This document shows positions 28,215-37,676 of a stretch of 64,000 nucleotides of DNA, one piece after another; position 1 is the first letter of the stretch; every line of letters starts with the position of its first letter. Origin of the DNA: Streptomyces sp. Je 1-79 (GTDB lineage: Bacteria > Actinomycetota > Actinomycetes > Streptomycetales > Streptomycetaceae). The notes beneath the pieces were generated by a model. The model made no database searches and was not told the origin of the DNA. It saw only the letters and a program-made list of their open reading frames with translations. The position numbers were made by a program, and so were the translations under genes. Location: positions 629,269 to 693,268 of the forward strand of contig NZ_JAMGSL010000001.1 of the NCBI RefSeq assembly GCF_025195125.1, given 5' to 3'.

Positions 28215-29081
28215 TCAGACGATGCGAGTCCCTGCCCCGCTCACCCGCACCCGGGCGTCTCCCTCACGCAGTTCCACGGTGATCAGGCTCGGGCGGCCCA
28301 TGTCGGCGCCCTGGTGGAGGGTGAGGACCGAGGCGCCCGGGACCAGGCCGAGTTCCCGGGCGTAGGCGCCGAAGGCGCCGGCCGCGGCGCCCGTCGCCGG
28401 GTCCTCCACGACTCCGCCGACCGGGAAGGGGTCGCGCACGTGGAAGACAGTCGGGGACTCGCGCCACACCAGCTGCACGGTGGTCAGGTCGAGCCGGTGC
28501 ATGAGCGCTTCCAGCCGTGCGAAGTCGTACGCGAGATCGGCGAGACGCTCCCGGGTCGCCGCACCGAGGACGAGGTGGCGCGCGCCCGCGAAGGCGATGC
28601 GCGGGGGCAGGGTGGTGTCGAGGTCGCCGGCCGGCCAGTCGAGGGCGGCGAGCGCCTCGGCGAGATCCGCGTCGGCAACCCCCTCGACACGCGGTTCGAC
28701 GGTGGTGAGGATGGCCCGCATGACGCCCGCCTCCTCCCTCACGCTCACCGGAACGGTTCCCGCCCGGGTGGCGAACACCAGGTCGCCGGGGCCGATGCGT
28801 TCGCCGAGCGCGACGGCCGTCGCCACGGTCGCGTGACCACAGAACGGGACCTCGGCCTTGGGGCTGAAGTACCGGATGGTGAAAGCCCTTCCCGGTTCGC
28901 CGCCGAGGTCGGCGGGCGGGGAGGTCAGGAACGCCGACTCGCTGTACCCGAGCCCCGCGGCGATGGCGAGCATGGCGTCGTCGCCGAGCCCGGCCGCGTC
29001 CAGGACGACGCCGGCGGGGTTTCCGCCTTCGGGATCGGTGGAGAAGGCGGTGTAGCGCAGGACTGCGGGCTGTGTCGTCAT
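28215..29081 (-). CDS. PhzF-family isomerase
   Basis: This 288-residue protein has the two-lobed PhzF fold with catalytic Glu in YSESAFL, FSPKAEVPFCGHAT, and the second-half repeat EDPATGAAAGAFGAYA. PhzF isomerises a phenazine precursor, but most homologues are uncharacterised. No phenazine genes are nearby, so a role in that pathway is unlikely. Confidence 0.9.
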   Translation of the reverse strand: MTTQPAVLRYTAFSTDPEGGNPAGVVLDAAGLGDDAMLAIAAGLGYSESAFLTSPPADLGGEPGRAFTIRYFSPKAEVPFCGHATVATAVALGERIGPGDLVFATRAGTVPVSVREEAGVMRAILTTVEPRVEGVADADLAEALAALDWPAGDLDTTLPPRIAFAGARHLVLGAATRERLADLAYDFARLEALMHRLDLTTVQLVWRESPTVFHVRDPFPVGGVVEDPATGAAAGAFGAYARELGLVPGASVLTLHQGADMGRPSLITVELREGDARVRVSGAGTRIV

Positions 29082-29220
29082 GATCGGCGCAACTGCGCTG
29101 CCCGGCGGATTGTTCCGTCACGTGACCCACGTCACGTCAAGGGTGGTCAGGATTCCGTTATCCGGTGTCCCCTCCGACGTCTCCCATGTGTCGGCATCGT
29201 CAACAGGCAGGACAGGCAGC

Positions 29221-31167
29221 GTGAATCAGGGCATAGGCACGGAGCAGGCCCAGGGTCGGGAGCTGGTCAGGGCGGCGATGAGCGGCGACCCGTGGGCACG
29301 GGACCCGATGATCGCCGCCCACGTGCCCCTGGTCTACAACGTCGTGGGCCGCGCGCTGAACGGCCACCACGACGTCGACGGCCTCGTGCGGGAGACGATG
29401 CTGCGCGCCCTCGACGGACTGGGCAGCCTCCGCGACCCGGACGAGTTCCGGCCCTGGCTGGTGGCCATCGCCGTGGACGGCGTCCGCAGGCGCACGCAGC
29501 GGTCCCAGCACCTCGGCGATGCCGGTGGCCTCCCCACGCCCGGGCCTGACTTCGCGGACCTGACCGTGGGACGGCTCTACCTGTCCGGGCAGGAGCGCGA
29601 AGCCGCGGAGGCGGCCCGCTGGATCGAGCCCGACGACGGGGACCTGCTGGCCCTGTGGTGGCTGGAGTGCGCGGGCGAGCTGACCCGGTACGAGGTCGCC
29701 GCGGCTCTGCAATGGCCCGCCGAGCACGTGGCCGTACGGGTGGAGAGCCTGCGGGCGCGGCTCGACGCGGCCAGGGCCGTCGTCGGCGCGCTCTCGGCGA
29801 ACCCGCTCTGCCCGGCCCTCGGGTACGAGGCAGGGACCTGGGACGGCCGCCCCTCCGCCCCGTGGCGCGAGCACCTCGCCCGGCACGCCGGCGGCTGCGC
29901 CCACTGCTCCGCCCGCTGGCGGGGCCTCGTCCCCCTGGAGTCGCTGCTGGCGGGACTGCCCCTGGTGCCCCCGCCCGCGTCGCTGCTCGCCGGCGTCCGG
30001 GAGACGGCCGCGTGGGCGCTGACGGCGACGCCCGTGACGCCCCAGGCGACCATGACGCCCCACGCGACCATGACGCCCCACGCGACCATGACCCCGCAGG
30101 CGACGACTCAGGCTCAAGGCGCGTACGAGACGCCCGCGCCGCACGATGACCCGTGGCCGTACGCGACGGCGGGCGGAGCCGACTGGAGCGATCAGACCGA
30201 CGAGCTCGACCGGTCCGACCTCATCGGTTCGGTCGATCTGACGCGACCGTACGCCCCGGTGATGCCGGAGGAGCCCCCCACGGCTCTCGGCTCCCAGAGC
30301 GCCGCCGCCTGGGCGGCGGTTCCCGGACCGCGCGGCGCACGGAACGCCCGCCGTCGCCGCCGCCAGGAGCGGGAGCGCAACCGGCGCAGGGTCGTCGTCA
30401 CCGCGGGGATGGCGGTCGTCGCGCTCACCGGCGGGTCCTTCTACCTGAGCGGCGGACGCGGGGGAGAGGGGGAGGTCCTCGAAGTGAACCGCGCGGCGGC
30501 CCCTGCCCCGGACCTGCCGTCCGCGCAGGAGGCGGCCGGACTCACCCCGACTCCCTCGACCGCGTCGGCCTCCGCTTCCGCCTCGGCCTCGGCGTCACCC
30601 AGCGCCAAGGCCACCGCGACGTCCACTCGTCCGACGCGCACCGCGGCGCCCGATCCGACGAAGACCTCCAGCCCCCGCACCGCGTCGCCCAAGCCCAAGC
30701 CCACTCGGGCCGACACCGGCACCGGCAGCGGATCCGGCAGCGGCTCGGGCTCAGGTGCGAGCAGGCAGGGCGACTCCGGCTCGGGCTCGGTCGCCGACCA
30801 GGTGGTCAGCCTCGTCAACGCCGAGCGCGCCAAAGCCGGATGCGGCCCGCTGACGGCGAACTCGACCCTGAACAGAGCGGCCCAGGGCCACTCCGACGAC
30901 ATGGCCGCCCGCGACTACTTCGACCACACCAACCCTGACGGCGACGGGCCGGGCGAGCGCGTCACGGCCGCCGGGTACCCCTGGTCGACGTACGGCGAGA
31001 ACATCGCCATGGGGCAGAGCACCCCGGAGCAGGTCATGGAGGCGTGGATGAACAGCCCCGGCCACCGCGCGAACATCCTCAACTGCGACTTCAAGGAGAT
31101 CGGGATCGGCGTCCACTCCCAGGGCGGCCCCTACTGGACCCAGGTGTTCGGCGCACGGCGAGGGTGA
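29221..31167 (+). CDS. Sigma-like/zinc-finger/transmembrane/CAP fusion protein
   Basis: The protein is 648 residues from GTG 29221. Residues 10-180 resemble sigma-70 regions 2 and 4 (VYNVVGRALNGHHDVDGLV, EVAAALQWPAEHVAVRVES). HAGGCAHC near residue 223 is a zinc-finger-like anti-sigma motif. A disordered region, one membrane helix (VVVTAGMAVVALTGGSFYL, about 395-415) and a Ser/Thr/Pro/Gly linker follow. Residues 525-648 form a CAP/SCP domain (YFDHTNPDGDGPGERV, YGENIAMG, SPGHRANIL). It probably couples an intracellular sigma-like part to an extracellular CAP domain. Confidence 0.88.
   Translation: MNQGIGTEQAQGRELVRAAMSGDPWARDPMIAAHVPLVYNVVGRALNGHHDVDGLVRETMLRALDGLGSLRDPDEFRPWLVAIAVDGVRRRTQRSQHLGDAGGLPTPGPDFADLTVGRLYLSGQEREAAEAARWIEPDDGDLLALWWLECAGELTRYEVAAALQWPAEHVAVRVESLRARLDAARAVVGALSANPLCPALGYEAGTWDGRPSAPWREHLARHAGGCAHCSARWRGLVPLESLLAGLPLVPPPASLLAGVRETAAWALTATPVTPQATMTPHATMTPHATMTPQATTQAQGAYETPAPHDDPWPYATAGGADWSDQTDELDRSDLIGSVDLTRPYAPVMPEEPPTALGSQSAAAWAAVPGPRGARNARRRRRQERERNRRRVVVTAGMAVVALTGGSFYLSGGRGGEGEVLEVNRAAAPAPDLPSAQEAAGLTPTPSTASASASASASASPSAKATATSTRPTRTAAPDPTKTSSPRTASPKPKPTRADTGTGSGSGSGSGSGASRQGDSGSGSVADQVVSLVNAERAKAGCGPLTANSTLNRAAQGHSDDMAARDYFDHTNPDGDGPGERVTAAGYPWSTYGENIAMGQSTPEQVMEAWMNSPGHRANILNCDFKEIGIGVHSQGGPYWTQVFGARRG
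30043..30096 (+). repeat. Three 18-base coding repeats
   Basis: Units at 30043, 30061 and 30079 differ by only a few bases and encode repeated ATMTPH/ATMTPQ hexapeptides in the disordered cytoplasmic part of the fusion protein. Slippage-prone. Confidence 0.85.
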
Positions 31168-31404
31168 CACCGGCCCCAGGGCGCCCGTCGGTCTCCCACG
31201 GACGTGCCATCGGGCGCCGTGGGCCAGGCGTGCGCCCTTGGCCACGACTCCAGCGGAAGCCCGACGGGAGGAGCCCGTCGAGGGCCGCCGCCACCGAGGT
31301 CCCGGCCCACCGACGGACACCCGCCCGGAGCCGGGGCCGCGCGTCGACATCGCTTGCTCCGTAAGGCAATTGACAGCGCGAACCCGGCACGTCAGAGTCC
31401 CGGA

Positions 31405-32871
31405 GTGAGCGAGATCAACGACCTGACACCGACGGAGTCGCGCATATGGCGGGCCTTTCCGCGAGGCGAGTCCGTGGACTTTCGCGCCGCCGAGGACGAG
31501 GATCCGGCACTCGGCAGCGCCTGGGGCGCTGAGCGCACCGTACGGGCGAGTGTGCTGCGGGCGCTCCTGATCAAGGCTCCGCAGGAGGAGGGAGAGATTG
31601 CCGCGCTCAAGATCACGGGGGCGCGGATCACCGGCGTACTGGACCTGAAGTACGCGACGATCGACGCCGCGATCCGACTGAGCCACTGCCACTTCGATGC
31701 CGTTCCCGATCTGTACGGTGCCCAGCTGCGCCAGCTCAACCTGAGCGGGTCCGCCCTGCCGGGCCTGGCCTCGGCGACCTTGAGGGTCGAGGGGGTGCTG
31801 CGGATGACGGGCTGCCAGGTGCGGGGGCCGGTGCGGCTCGGCGGGGCGCAGATCTCCGGGGCACTGTTCATGGAGCAGGCGCGGTTCACGGCCACGGACG
31901 ACTCCGAGCCGGTGCTACAGCTCAACCAGGCGACGATCGGAGCCGACTGGTGGGCGCCGGAGATGCGCGCGCACGGCCAGGTCCGACTCACCGGCGCCAC
32001 CATCGCCGGGCGGATCAACGTCCAGGACGCCGAATTCGACAACCCGGGCCACACCGCGCTGGACGCACAGAACCTCAACGTCGGAGCCCACGTCCGGGCA
32101 CGGTGCATCCGCACACAGGGCCGGGTCGAGCTCCGAGGCTCGCGCATATCGGGCCGACTCGACCTGCTCCACGCCCGCCTGTCGCATCCGGGCGACACGG
32201 CGCTGCGGGCGAGCAGTTGTGTCATCGGCGAACTCTGGCTGCGGGGTGGCGATCGCATCGAGGGCGCACTGAACCTGCGGCGTTCTCAGATAGAGATCCT
32301 GACCCTCGGACCGGAGATGCTGCCGGACGAGGTGTACCTCAGCAATCTCGCATACACCGTACTCAGCCCGCACGAGCCCGCCGAGAGCCGCCTTCCGATG
32401 CTGGAGCGGGACGGCGACCGGTACGAGCCGTACGGCTACGAGCAGTTGACAGCCGCCTACCGCCACGTCGGCGACGACGACGCTGCCCGGCTCGTCCAGC
32501 TCGCCAAACAGCGCCGCCGGCGCACCACGCTCACCTGGTACGGACGACTGTGGGGGTACGTCCAGGACGCCACCGTCGGCTACGGCTTCCGCCCGTTGCG
32601 CGCCGCCGTCTGGCTGCTGTCCCTCATGGCCGTCGGCTCCCTCGCGTACGGCCTGGACCACCCGCGCCCGATCAAGCCGGACGAGTCGCCCGACTTCAAC
32701 CCCGTCTTCTACACCCTCGACCTGCTCCTGCCGGTCATCAACTTCGGCCAGGAGTCGGCATTCGCCCCCGAGGGCTGGCACCAGTGGCTGTCGTACACGC
32801 TGATCATCACCGGCTGGATCCTGGCGACGACGATCGTCGCGGGCGTGACCCGCACGGTCAACCGCCCATGA
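31405..32871 (+). CDS. Membrane protein with beta-helix-like repeats
   Basis: This 488-residue protein from GTG 31405 has about 15 repeats of 20-24 residues at 60-310, alternating short strands such as ITGVLDLKYATID and ISGRLDLLHARLS. This is the pattern of pentapeptide-like right-handed beta helices. Two membrane segments follow (LRAAVWLLSLMAVGSLAYG and LIITGWILATTIVAGV) with a pore-like loop. Related Streptomyces proteins are often labelled membrane-associated oxidoreductases, but no cofactor site is visible. Confidence 0.75.
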   Translation: MSEINDLTPTESRIWRAFPRGESVDFRAAEDEDPALGSAWGAERTVRASVLRALLIKAPQEEGEIAALKITGARITGVLDLKYATIDAAIRLSHCHFDAVPDLYGAQLRQLNLSGSALPGLASATLRVEGVLRMTGCQVRGPVRLGGAQISGALFMEQARFTATDDSEPVLQLNQATIGADWWAPEMRAHGQVRLTGATIAGRINVQDAEFDNPGHTALDAQNLNVGAHVRARCIRTQGRVELRGSRISGRLDLLHARLSHPGDTALRASSCVIGELWLRGGDRIEGALNLRRSQIEILTLGPEMLPDEVYLSNLAYTVLSPHEPAESRLPMLERDGDRYEPYGYEQLTAAYRHVGDDDAARLVQLAKQRRRRTTLTWYGRLWGYVQDATVGYGFRPLRAAVWLLSLMAVGSLAYGLDHPRPIKPDESPDFNPVFYTLDLLLPVINFGQESAFAPEGWHQWLSYTLIITGWILATTIVAGVTRTVNRP

Positions 32872-32923
32872 CCGCCGGGGGCCTGAGGCGCTGGTGGGCT
32901 GGAGCGGCGGCTAGGTTGGGCGC

Positions 32924-33523
32924 GTGGATGTTCCTTCGGTGGATGAGAGTCGTGCGCTGCACGTGAAGTACGCTCCGAGCTCTGAGGCCTTCGATCTCGT
33001 TTTCACGCACTGTGAAATCGTGTGGAAGGTAGCGGAGCGTCTGATTGCTCTGTCCGGTTCTGACGTCGACGCCGAGCTGGTTCGTGCCGGCTGTCTGCTG
33101 CACGACATCGGCGTGTACCGCCTCTACGACGCCGAGGGCCGGCTGGACACCCGGAACTATGTGCGCCACGGAGTGCTGGGTCACGAACTCCTTCGCGGGG
33201 AGGGCCTGCCAGACCTGCTGTGCCGGTTCTGTTCGTGTCACACAGGGGTGGGGCTGAGCAGGGAGGACGTTCTGTCCCAGGGGCTGCCTCTGCCGCCGGG
33301 GGACTATCTGGCCGTCTCGCCGGAGGAGCGGCTGGTGATGTACGCCGACAAGTTCCACAGCAAGACCACACCGCCGAGGTTCGTCGGCCCGGACGCGTAC
33401 GCGACGTACGTGGGCCGGTTCGGCCAGGACAAGGTGGCGGCGTTCGGAGCGCTGCGCTCGACGTTCGGCGACCCGGAGATCAGGGATCTGGCTGTGTCGT
33501 ACGGACACGCCCTCACGGACTAG
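32924..33523 (+). CDS. HD-domain phosphohydrolase
   Basis: This 199-residue protein from GTG 32924 has the HD metal ligands HCEIVW, LLHDIGVY, GHELLRGEG and SCHTGVG, followed by a late Asp (YADKFHS). Such proteins hydrolyse phosphomonoesters or nucleotides. TAGGTT lies seven bases before the GTG without a ribosome site. A very strong terminator follows at 33553. Confidence 0.88.
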   Translation: MDVPSVDESRALHVKYAPSSEAFDLVFTHCEIVWKVAERLIALSGSDVDAELVRAGCLLHDIGVYRLYDAEGRLDTRNYVRHGVLGHELLRGEGLPDLLCRFCSCHTGVGLSREDVLSQGLPLPPGDYLAVSPEERLVMYADKFHSKTTPPRFVGPDAYATYVGRFGQDKVAAFGALRSTFGDPEIRDLAVSYGHALTD

Positions 33524-33552
33524 TAGCTTCTCCCCCTCTCTTCGGGCACGTG

Positions 33553-33589
33553 CGAATGGCCTGCACCTCAGGTGGGTGCAGGCCATTCG
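33553..33589 (+). terminator. Strong intrinsic terminator
   Basis: Fifteen-base arms CGAATGGCCTGCACC (33553-33567) and GGTGCAGGCCATTCG (33575-33589) are perfectly complementary around a seven-base loop. It starts 30 bases after the HD-domain gene stop. The remaining 290 bases to the next gene hold no recognisable feature. Confidence 0.88.
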
Positions 33590-33883
33590 TATGTCGCCGG
33601 CCCGCGGCGTGGGGGAGGCCGCGGGCGGGCCGTTCGAGCGGTCCCATTCGCTCCCGGCCCGTGTGCCCCCGAACCTTCATTCCATGCACGGCGTCCCATG
33701 GACTGTCGACGGGCCGCCTGCGCAACCGGCCGGTCGAGGGCGGGCACTTGGCCGAGAGCATGTCCATCATGACAGGTCAGGGGCGTTTTTCGTAGGACGG
33801 AACGCACAGTTCGCGAGCCTTGTCCGGTCCGCGTCCCGACTCCCACAATCTCCTTCGTGAATCACCCGGAGAGCAGGGGGAAC

Positions 33884-35056
33884 ATGGGGAAGATCGATCA
33901 CGACGCGGTGCTGCGGGCCCGAGTGCTGCTGCTGGGGTCCGGCCGATTGCGCCTGGCCGAACAGGTCCACGCCTATCGGGTTCTGGCGGAGGTGAGCCCG
34001 AAGGCGTATCTGCCGAAGCTCGTCGACGCGCTCCTGTCGATGAGCTACAGCAGCCGGGACCCCCAGGTGGACCTCGTGCTGGGCGCCGAGGCCGTCGAGG
34101 CCGCGCGGGGGATCGCAGGGGCGGGGTCGGCCCGGGCCGAACGGCTGTGCAGGGCCCTGGACGTGTACCAGGCGGCCCTGTTCGCCCTCGGGCGCCGAGC
34201 CGAGGGACGCGCGGTCTGTGAGGAGATGGCGGAGGCCGGAAGCAGCGGGCGGCTGGCGAACGTCCTGGCTGAGGAGGGGCGGTTCCGGGAGGCGGCGGAG
34301 TTCAACGAGAAGGCGGTCAGGAACGGCGTACGAGAGCACTCCTTCTGGAACATGGTCGAGTGGGCGGCGAATCTGGAGGGCGCGGGCCTGCACGACGAGG
34401 CACTGGCCGTCTTCGGTGAACTCCTCGACCACACCGCGCGCGAGGCCGCCGGGCAGCGCACGGCGCTGGCCATCCTCACCTGGGAGCTGGTGCACCTCTC
34501 CCGGATGCGTGAGACCGCCGGGCGCGGGGTGGACGCAGCGGCCACTCGACGGGAGGCCCTGAGCGTGCTGGAGGAGCTGGCGACGACGGGCGAGCCGAAG
34601 AACTGGAGCTGCATCCTCGGCTGGTGGGTCACCCTGTTCGTCCTGTCCGGCCGGGCTGACGAGCCGGCTGCGACCGCCGACTCCCCGATGCCGCCGTTCG
34701 GCGTCGACCTCGGATGGTCGAGCGACACGCGGAAGGCCTTTCTCGGCGACCTGCCCGTGCTCGAAACGGAGGCGGCGCGACTGCGCGAGGCGGGCCGACT
34801 GCCCGAACTCATGGATGTCCAGCGCAGAATCACCATCCGCGTTGCCCTGCGCGAAGGCGAGCACCCCTATCGGCTCAGGGAGCGGCTCGAACCGTACTTC
34901 GACGAGGGCGTGGCGCTCGCCCGCCGCCTGCCCGACGACCCTGCCCGCCTCGCCCGTGCCCTGACGGACCGCTCGATGTTCCTCGTCGCCGCCCGCACCT
35001 TCGAGCCCGCGTACACCGACTTCGCCGAGGCCGTCGCCCTCCTCGACACCCCGTAG
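33884..35056 (+). CDS. Helical-repeat (TPR-like) protein
   Basis: This 390-residue protein begins at ATG 33884 behind CAGGGGG; a GTG nine codons upstream is an alternative. It consists of paired helices with TPR-like spacing (LAEEGRFREAAEFNEKAV, LEGAGLHDEALAVFGELL) and lacks enzymatic motifs or membrane segments. Likely a protein-interaction scaffold. No function can be assigned. Confidence 0.75.
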   Translation: MGKIDHDAVLRARVLLLGSGRLRLAEQVHAYRVLAEVSPKAYLPKLVDALLSMSYSSRDPQVDLVLGAEAVEAARGIAGAGSARAERLCRALDVYQAALFALGRRAEGRAVCEEMAEAGSSGRLANVLAEEGRFREAAEFNEKAVRNGVREHSFWNMVEWAANLEGAGLHDEALAVFGELLDHTAREAAGQRTALAILTWELVHLSRMRETAGRGVDAAATRREALSVLEELATTGEPKNWSCILGWWVTLFVLSGRADEPAATADSPMPPFGVDLGWSSDTRKAFLGDLPVLETEAARLREAGRLPELMDVQRRITIRVALREGEHPYRLRERLEPYFDEGVALARRLPDDPARLARALTDRSMFLVAARTFEPAYTDFAEAVALLDTP

Positions 35057-35188
35057 TCCCTCCCGGTCAAGCCCTGCCGCGAGGCTGCGGTCGGGCGGGC
35101 GGGGCAGGCAGGGGTCAGGTGAGGGGCCAGGAGGCCGACGGCGACGGCGGCGGCCCCAGGCCGACGAGCCGGCCGCGGTGGATGCCTT

Positions 35189-35860
35189 CTACTCTCCTGG
35201 ATGTGCGGCGGGGCTGTAGACGGCTACATCAGTGTCCGCGCGCTCGGGGGAGGAGCCCTTGATGGAGGAGCTTTCGGTGAAGTACTGCGCGTCCTTGGGG
35301 CGCGCGGGGTCATGGAGGGCAGGGCGGCGGGGGACCTGCGCCAGGTGGGGTATGTACTTGGAGCAGTGGATATAGGCTTCCTCGACGCTGAGGTGCACCC
35401 ACAGCTCAGGGCCGCGCCCCGGGGCGACGTCGGACGGCAGTTCGGGGTGGAGTGAGCGCAGGTCCGTGTCGGTGTACAGCCGTGCCACGCCGTTGACGTG
35501 AAGGCCGATGCGGTCGTGGGTGAAGTCCACGAAGAGCATGCCGAGATGGGGGTTCTCCGTGATGTTGCCGGCGCTGGCGAGTACCCCGTTGCCCCGGAAC
35601 TCCGGATAGACCAGGGTGCGTTCGTCGATCACCAGGACGAATCCCGGCGGCCCGGCCCGGAAGCTGGCATCGCATTCCCCCCGCGAGTCGGAGGTGGCCA
35701 GGAAGACCATGGACTGGCGAGCGATGAAATCCCGCATCTGCGGGGTGAGACAGGAGCGCACCTGCTGGTCGTAGAACCTGTGGGCGCGGTCGGCGGTGCC
35801 CAGCTGCTGCTGCAGAAGGTGTTCACCGGCTGATCCGAAGGACGTCGGGTGCGAAGACAC
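35189..35860 (-). CDS. Pyridoxamine-5'-phosphate-oxidase-like flavoprotein
   Basis: This 223-residue protein has the split-barrel flavin-binding fold: MVFLATSDSRGECDASFRAG, FRGNGVLASAGNITENPHLG and FVDFTHDRIGLHVNG. Members bind FMN or F420 and reduce small molecules. It lies 78 bases downstream of the flavohemoglobin gene in the same direction, so both probably act in nitrosative or oxidative stress. Confidence 0.85.
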   Translation of the reverse strand: MSSHPTSFGSAGEHLLQQQLGTADRAHRFYDQQVRSCLTPQMRDFIARQSMVFLATSDSRGECDASFRAGPPGFVLVIDERTLVYPEFRGNGVLASAGNITENPHLGMLFVDFTHDRIGLHVNGVARLYTDTDLRSLHPELPSDVAPGRGPELWVHLSVEEAYIHCSKYIPHLAQVPRRPALHDPARPKDAQYFTESSSIKGSSPERADTDVAVYSPAAHPGE

Positions 35861-35938
35861 GGACTGTTCTCCTGGCAGGGAGGAAAGGGAGACAGGGGAA
35901 AGGAGCGAAAACGAGCGCGCGGCCGGCCGGGCGACGAC

Positions 35939-37180
35939 TCAAGGAGTCGCAAGGACGGGGGTGTCGAACGGGTCGTGATGGATGCGGTCCGGGGGCGTGC
36001 CGCCCGACGTGAGCGCCTGCGTGGCTGACGCGACCATCGGAGCGGGGCCGCTGAGGAAGGCGTCGTGCTGGTACCACGGACCGAACTCGGCCAGGACCTG
36101 CGGGAGAGACCCCCGGATCCCCGGGCTGTACTCGTCGGAGACCGCGCCCCTGACCGTCAGCCAGTGATGCCGCTGTGCCATGCGCAGCATGTCGTCCACC
36201 CCGTACAGCTCGGCACCGGTGCGGGCCCCGAGGAAGAGATCCACCTGGTGCCGGCCGCCGCGGCGGGCGACCTCTTCGATGAGCGCACGGATGGGGGCAA
36301 GACCGGTGCCGCCGGCGACACAGAGCAGGTCGTTGTGGACGGCGGCGTCGAGCACCATGTCGCCCATCGGCGCGCCCAGGTGGACGACGTCGCCCACCGC
36401 GGCCCGGTGTACCAGCGCGTTGCTGACCGCTCCACCAGGCACGGCCCGTACATGGAAGGTGAGGGTGCCGTCTTCGCGGGGCGCGTTGGCGGGGGAGTAG
36501 TAGCGCCACTGTTTGGGATGCCACGGGGTCTCGACACTGACGTACTGTCCGGCGGCGTGTTCGTAGGGCATGTGGGGATGCAGGGTGACCTCGGCGATGC
36601 CGTTACCCCGGGGGGCGAGGTGCACGATCGTGGCGGGCCAGAGCGCGGGCCGCGTCATCGCGTCCTGCTCGGCGGCGCTGATCATGGCATCGGCGACGGC
36701 TCCGTACGCCTTGGTCCATGCGGCTGCGATGTCCTGGGTCCAGGCGGGACCGGCGTAGCGGGCCAGGGAGGCGAGGAGGCATTCGCCCACCGCGGGGAAG
36801 TGGTCGCGGAGCGTACCGAACTTGCGGTGGTCGCGTCCGAGGTGTCCGCAGAAGCGGACCAGGTTCTCCGGATCGTCGACCAGGTCGACGATGCGCAGCA
36901 GCGCACGCAACAGGCGGCCGCGTTGGGTGTCCATCCCCGGCGGGAACATCGGCCGCACTTCGGGATAGCGGGCGAAGAGGATCGCGTAGAAGTAGACCGT
37001 CATGTCTGCGGCGAGCGGCTCGACCACCGAGGCGGAGGCGCGTATGAGCTCGATCTCGTGGGGCGACAGAGGCGGCTCGACGACCTCCGGCTCAGCGGTG
37101 TGTACGGCCGGGGCGGGTGCCGGATCCTCCGGGTGGGGAAGATCGGCGGTGTTGCCCGGGCGTCTTATGCGGAATCTCAA
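35939..37180 (-). CDS. Flavohemoglobin (nitric oxide dioxygenase type)
   Basis: This 413-residue protein has an N-terminal globin (about 35-165) with RDHRKFG carrying the proximal His. A ferredoxin-reductase module follows with RYYSPANAP (FAD) and CVAGGTGLAPIRAL (NAD(P)H). Flavohemoglobins oxidise NO to nitrate with O2 and NAD(P)H. The start is uncertain: TTG 37180 gives a 34-residue Pro-rich extension and no upstream ATG fits. It is followed by the flavoprotein gene. No NsrR box was identified. Confidence 0.9.
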   Translation of the reverse strand: MRFRIRRPGNTADLPHPEDPAPAPAVHTAEPEVVEPPLSPHEIELIRASASVVEPLAADMTVYFYAILFARYPEVRPMFPPGMDTQRGRLLRALLRIVDLVDDPENLVRFCGHLGRDHRKFGTLRDHFPAVGECLLASLARYAGPAWTQDIAAAWTKAYGAVADAMISAAEQDAMTRPALWPATIVHLAPRGNGIAEVTLHPHMPYEHAAGQYVSVETPWHPKQWRYYSPANAPREDGTLTFHVRAVPGGAVSNALVHRAAVGDVVHLGAPMGDMVLDAAVHNDLLCVAGGTGLAPIRALIEEVARRGGRHQVDLFLGARTGAELYGVDDMLRMAQRHHWLTVRGAVSDEYSPGIRGSLPQVLAEFGPWYQHDAFLSGPAPMVASATQALTSGGTPPDRIHHDPFDTPVLATP

Positions 37181-37676
37181 GGGACCAGAGCTCCGGCGCC
37201 AGGTATTCGAGACGGGCGCACTGGGGAGGACCGCTGGGTGGCCGCGTTGACGGAGCGGCGCCCCCGATGGGCACGACGAACGTCGACTTCACTGGCAGGC
37301 ATAGATCCTCGAGACAGGGCGGAGACATCGAAGCGGACTGATCAGCTCCGGACGCTACCCGATCACGTAGGTGACTCAGAAGTAGCAAAGGGGAACCTGC
37401 AACGGTTTGCCCAGGGGGTCCCCAATGGTTCCTGCTTGTCTCGGTCCGTGAGGTCGCCGCCGTCCACGACCGCTACGGCGGGGAGCGACGGACGGCGTGG
37501 GCCGACACGACAGTCGGCGGACACCGTGCCAGACTGAAGGGGAATGGAGACGTACGGGCGAGAGTCCCCGACCGGACCCCCAGCGATCTCCCCAATTCCC
37601 TCCAGCACACCCACCTTTGCCGCACGCGTCACCGGCTCACCGGCGCGCTCTCGGTGTCACAAGGAGGACAGCTGAG
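37181..37676. other. Divergent intergenic region, no gene seen
   Basis: These 496 bases lie between the flavohemoglobin (minus) and the Cys/Trp-rich protein (plus). No frame has gene-like composition or a recognisable domain. Promoters for both are expected here; none is obvious. Confidence 0.45.
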
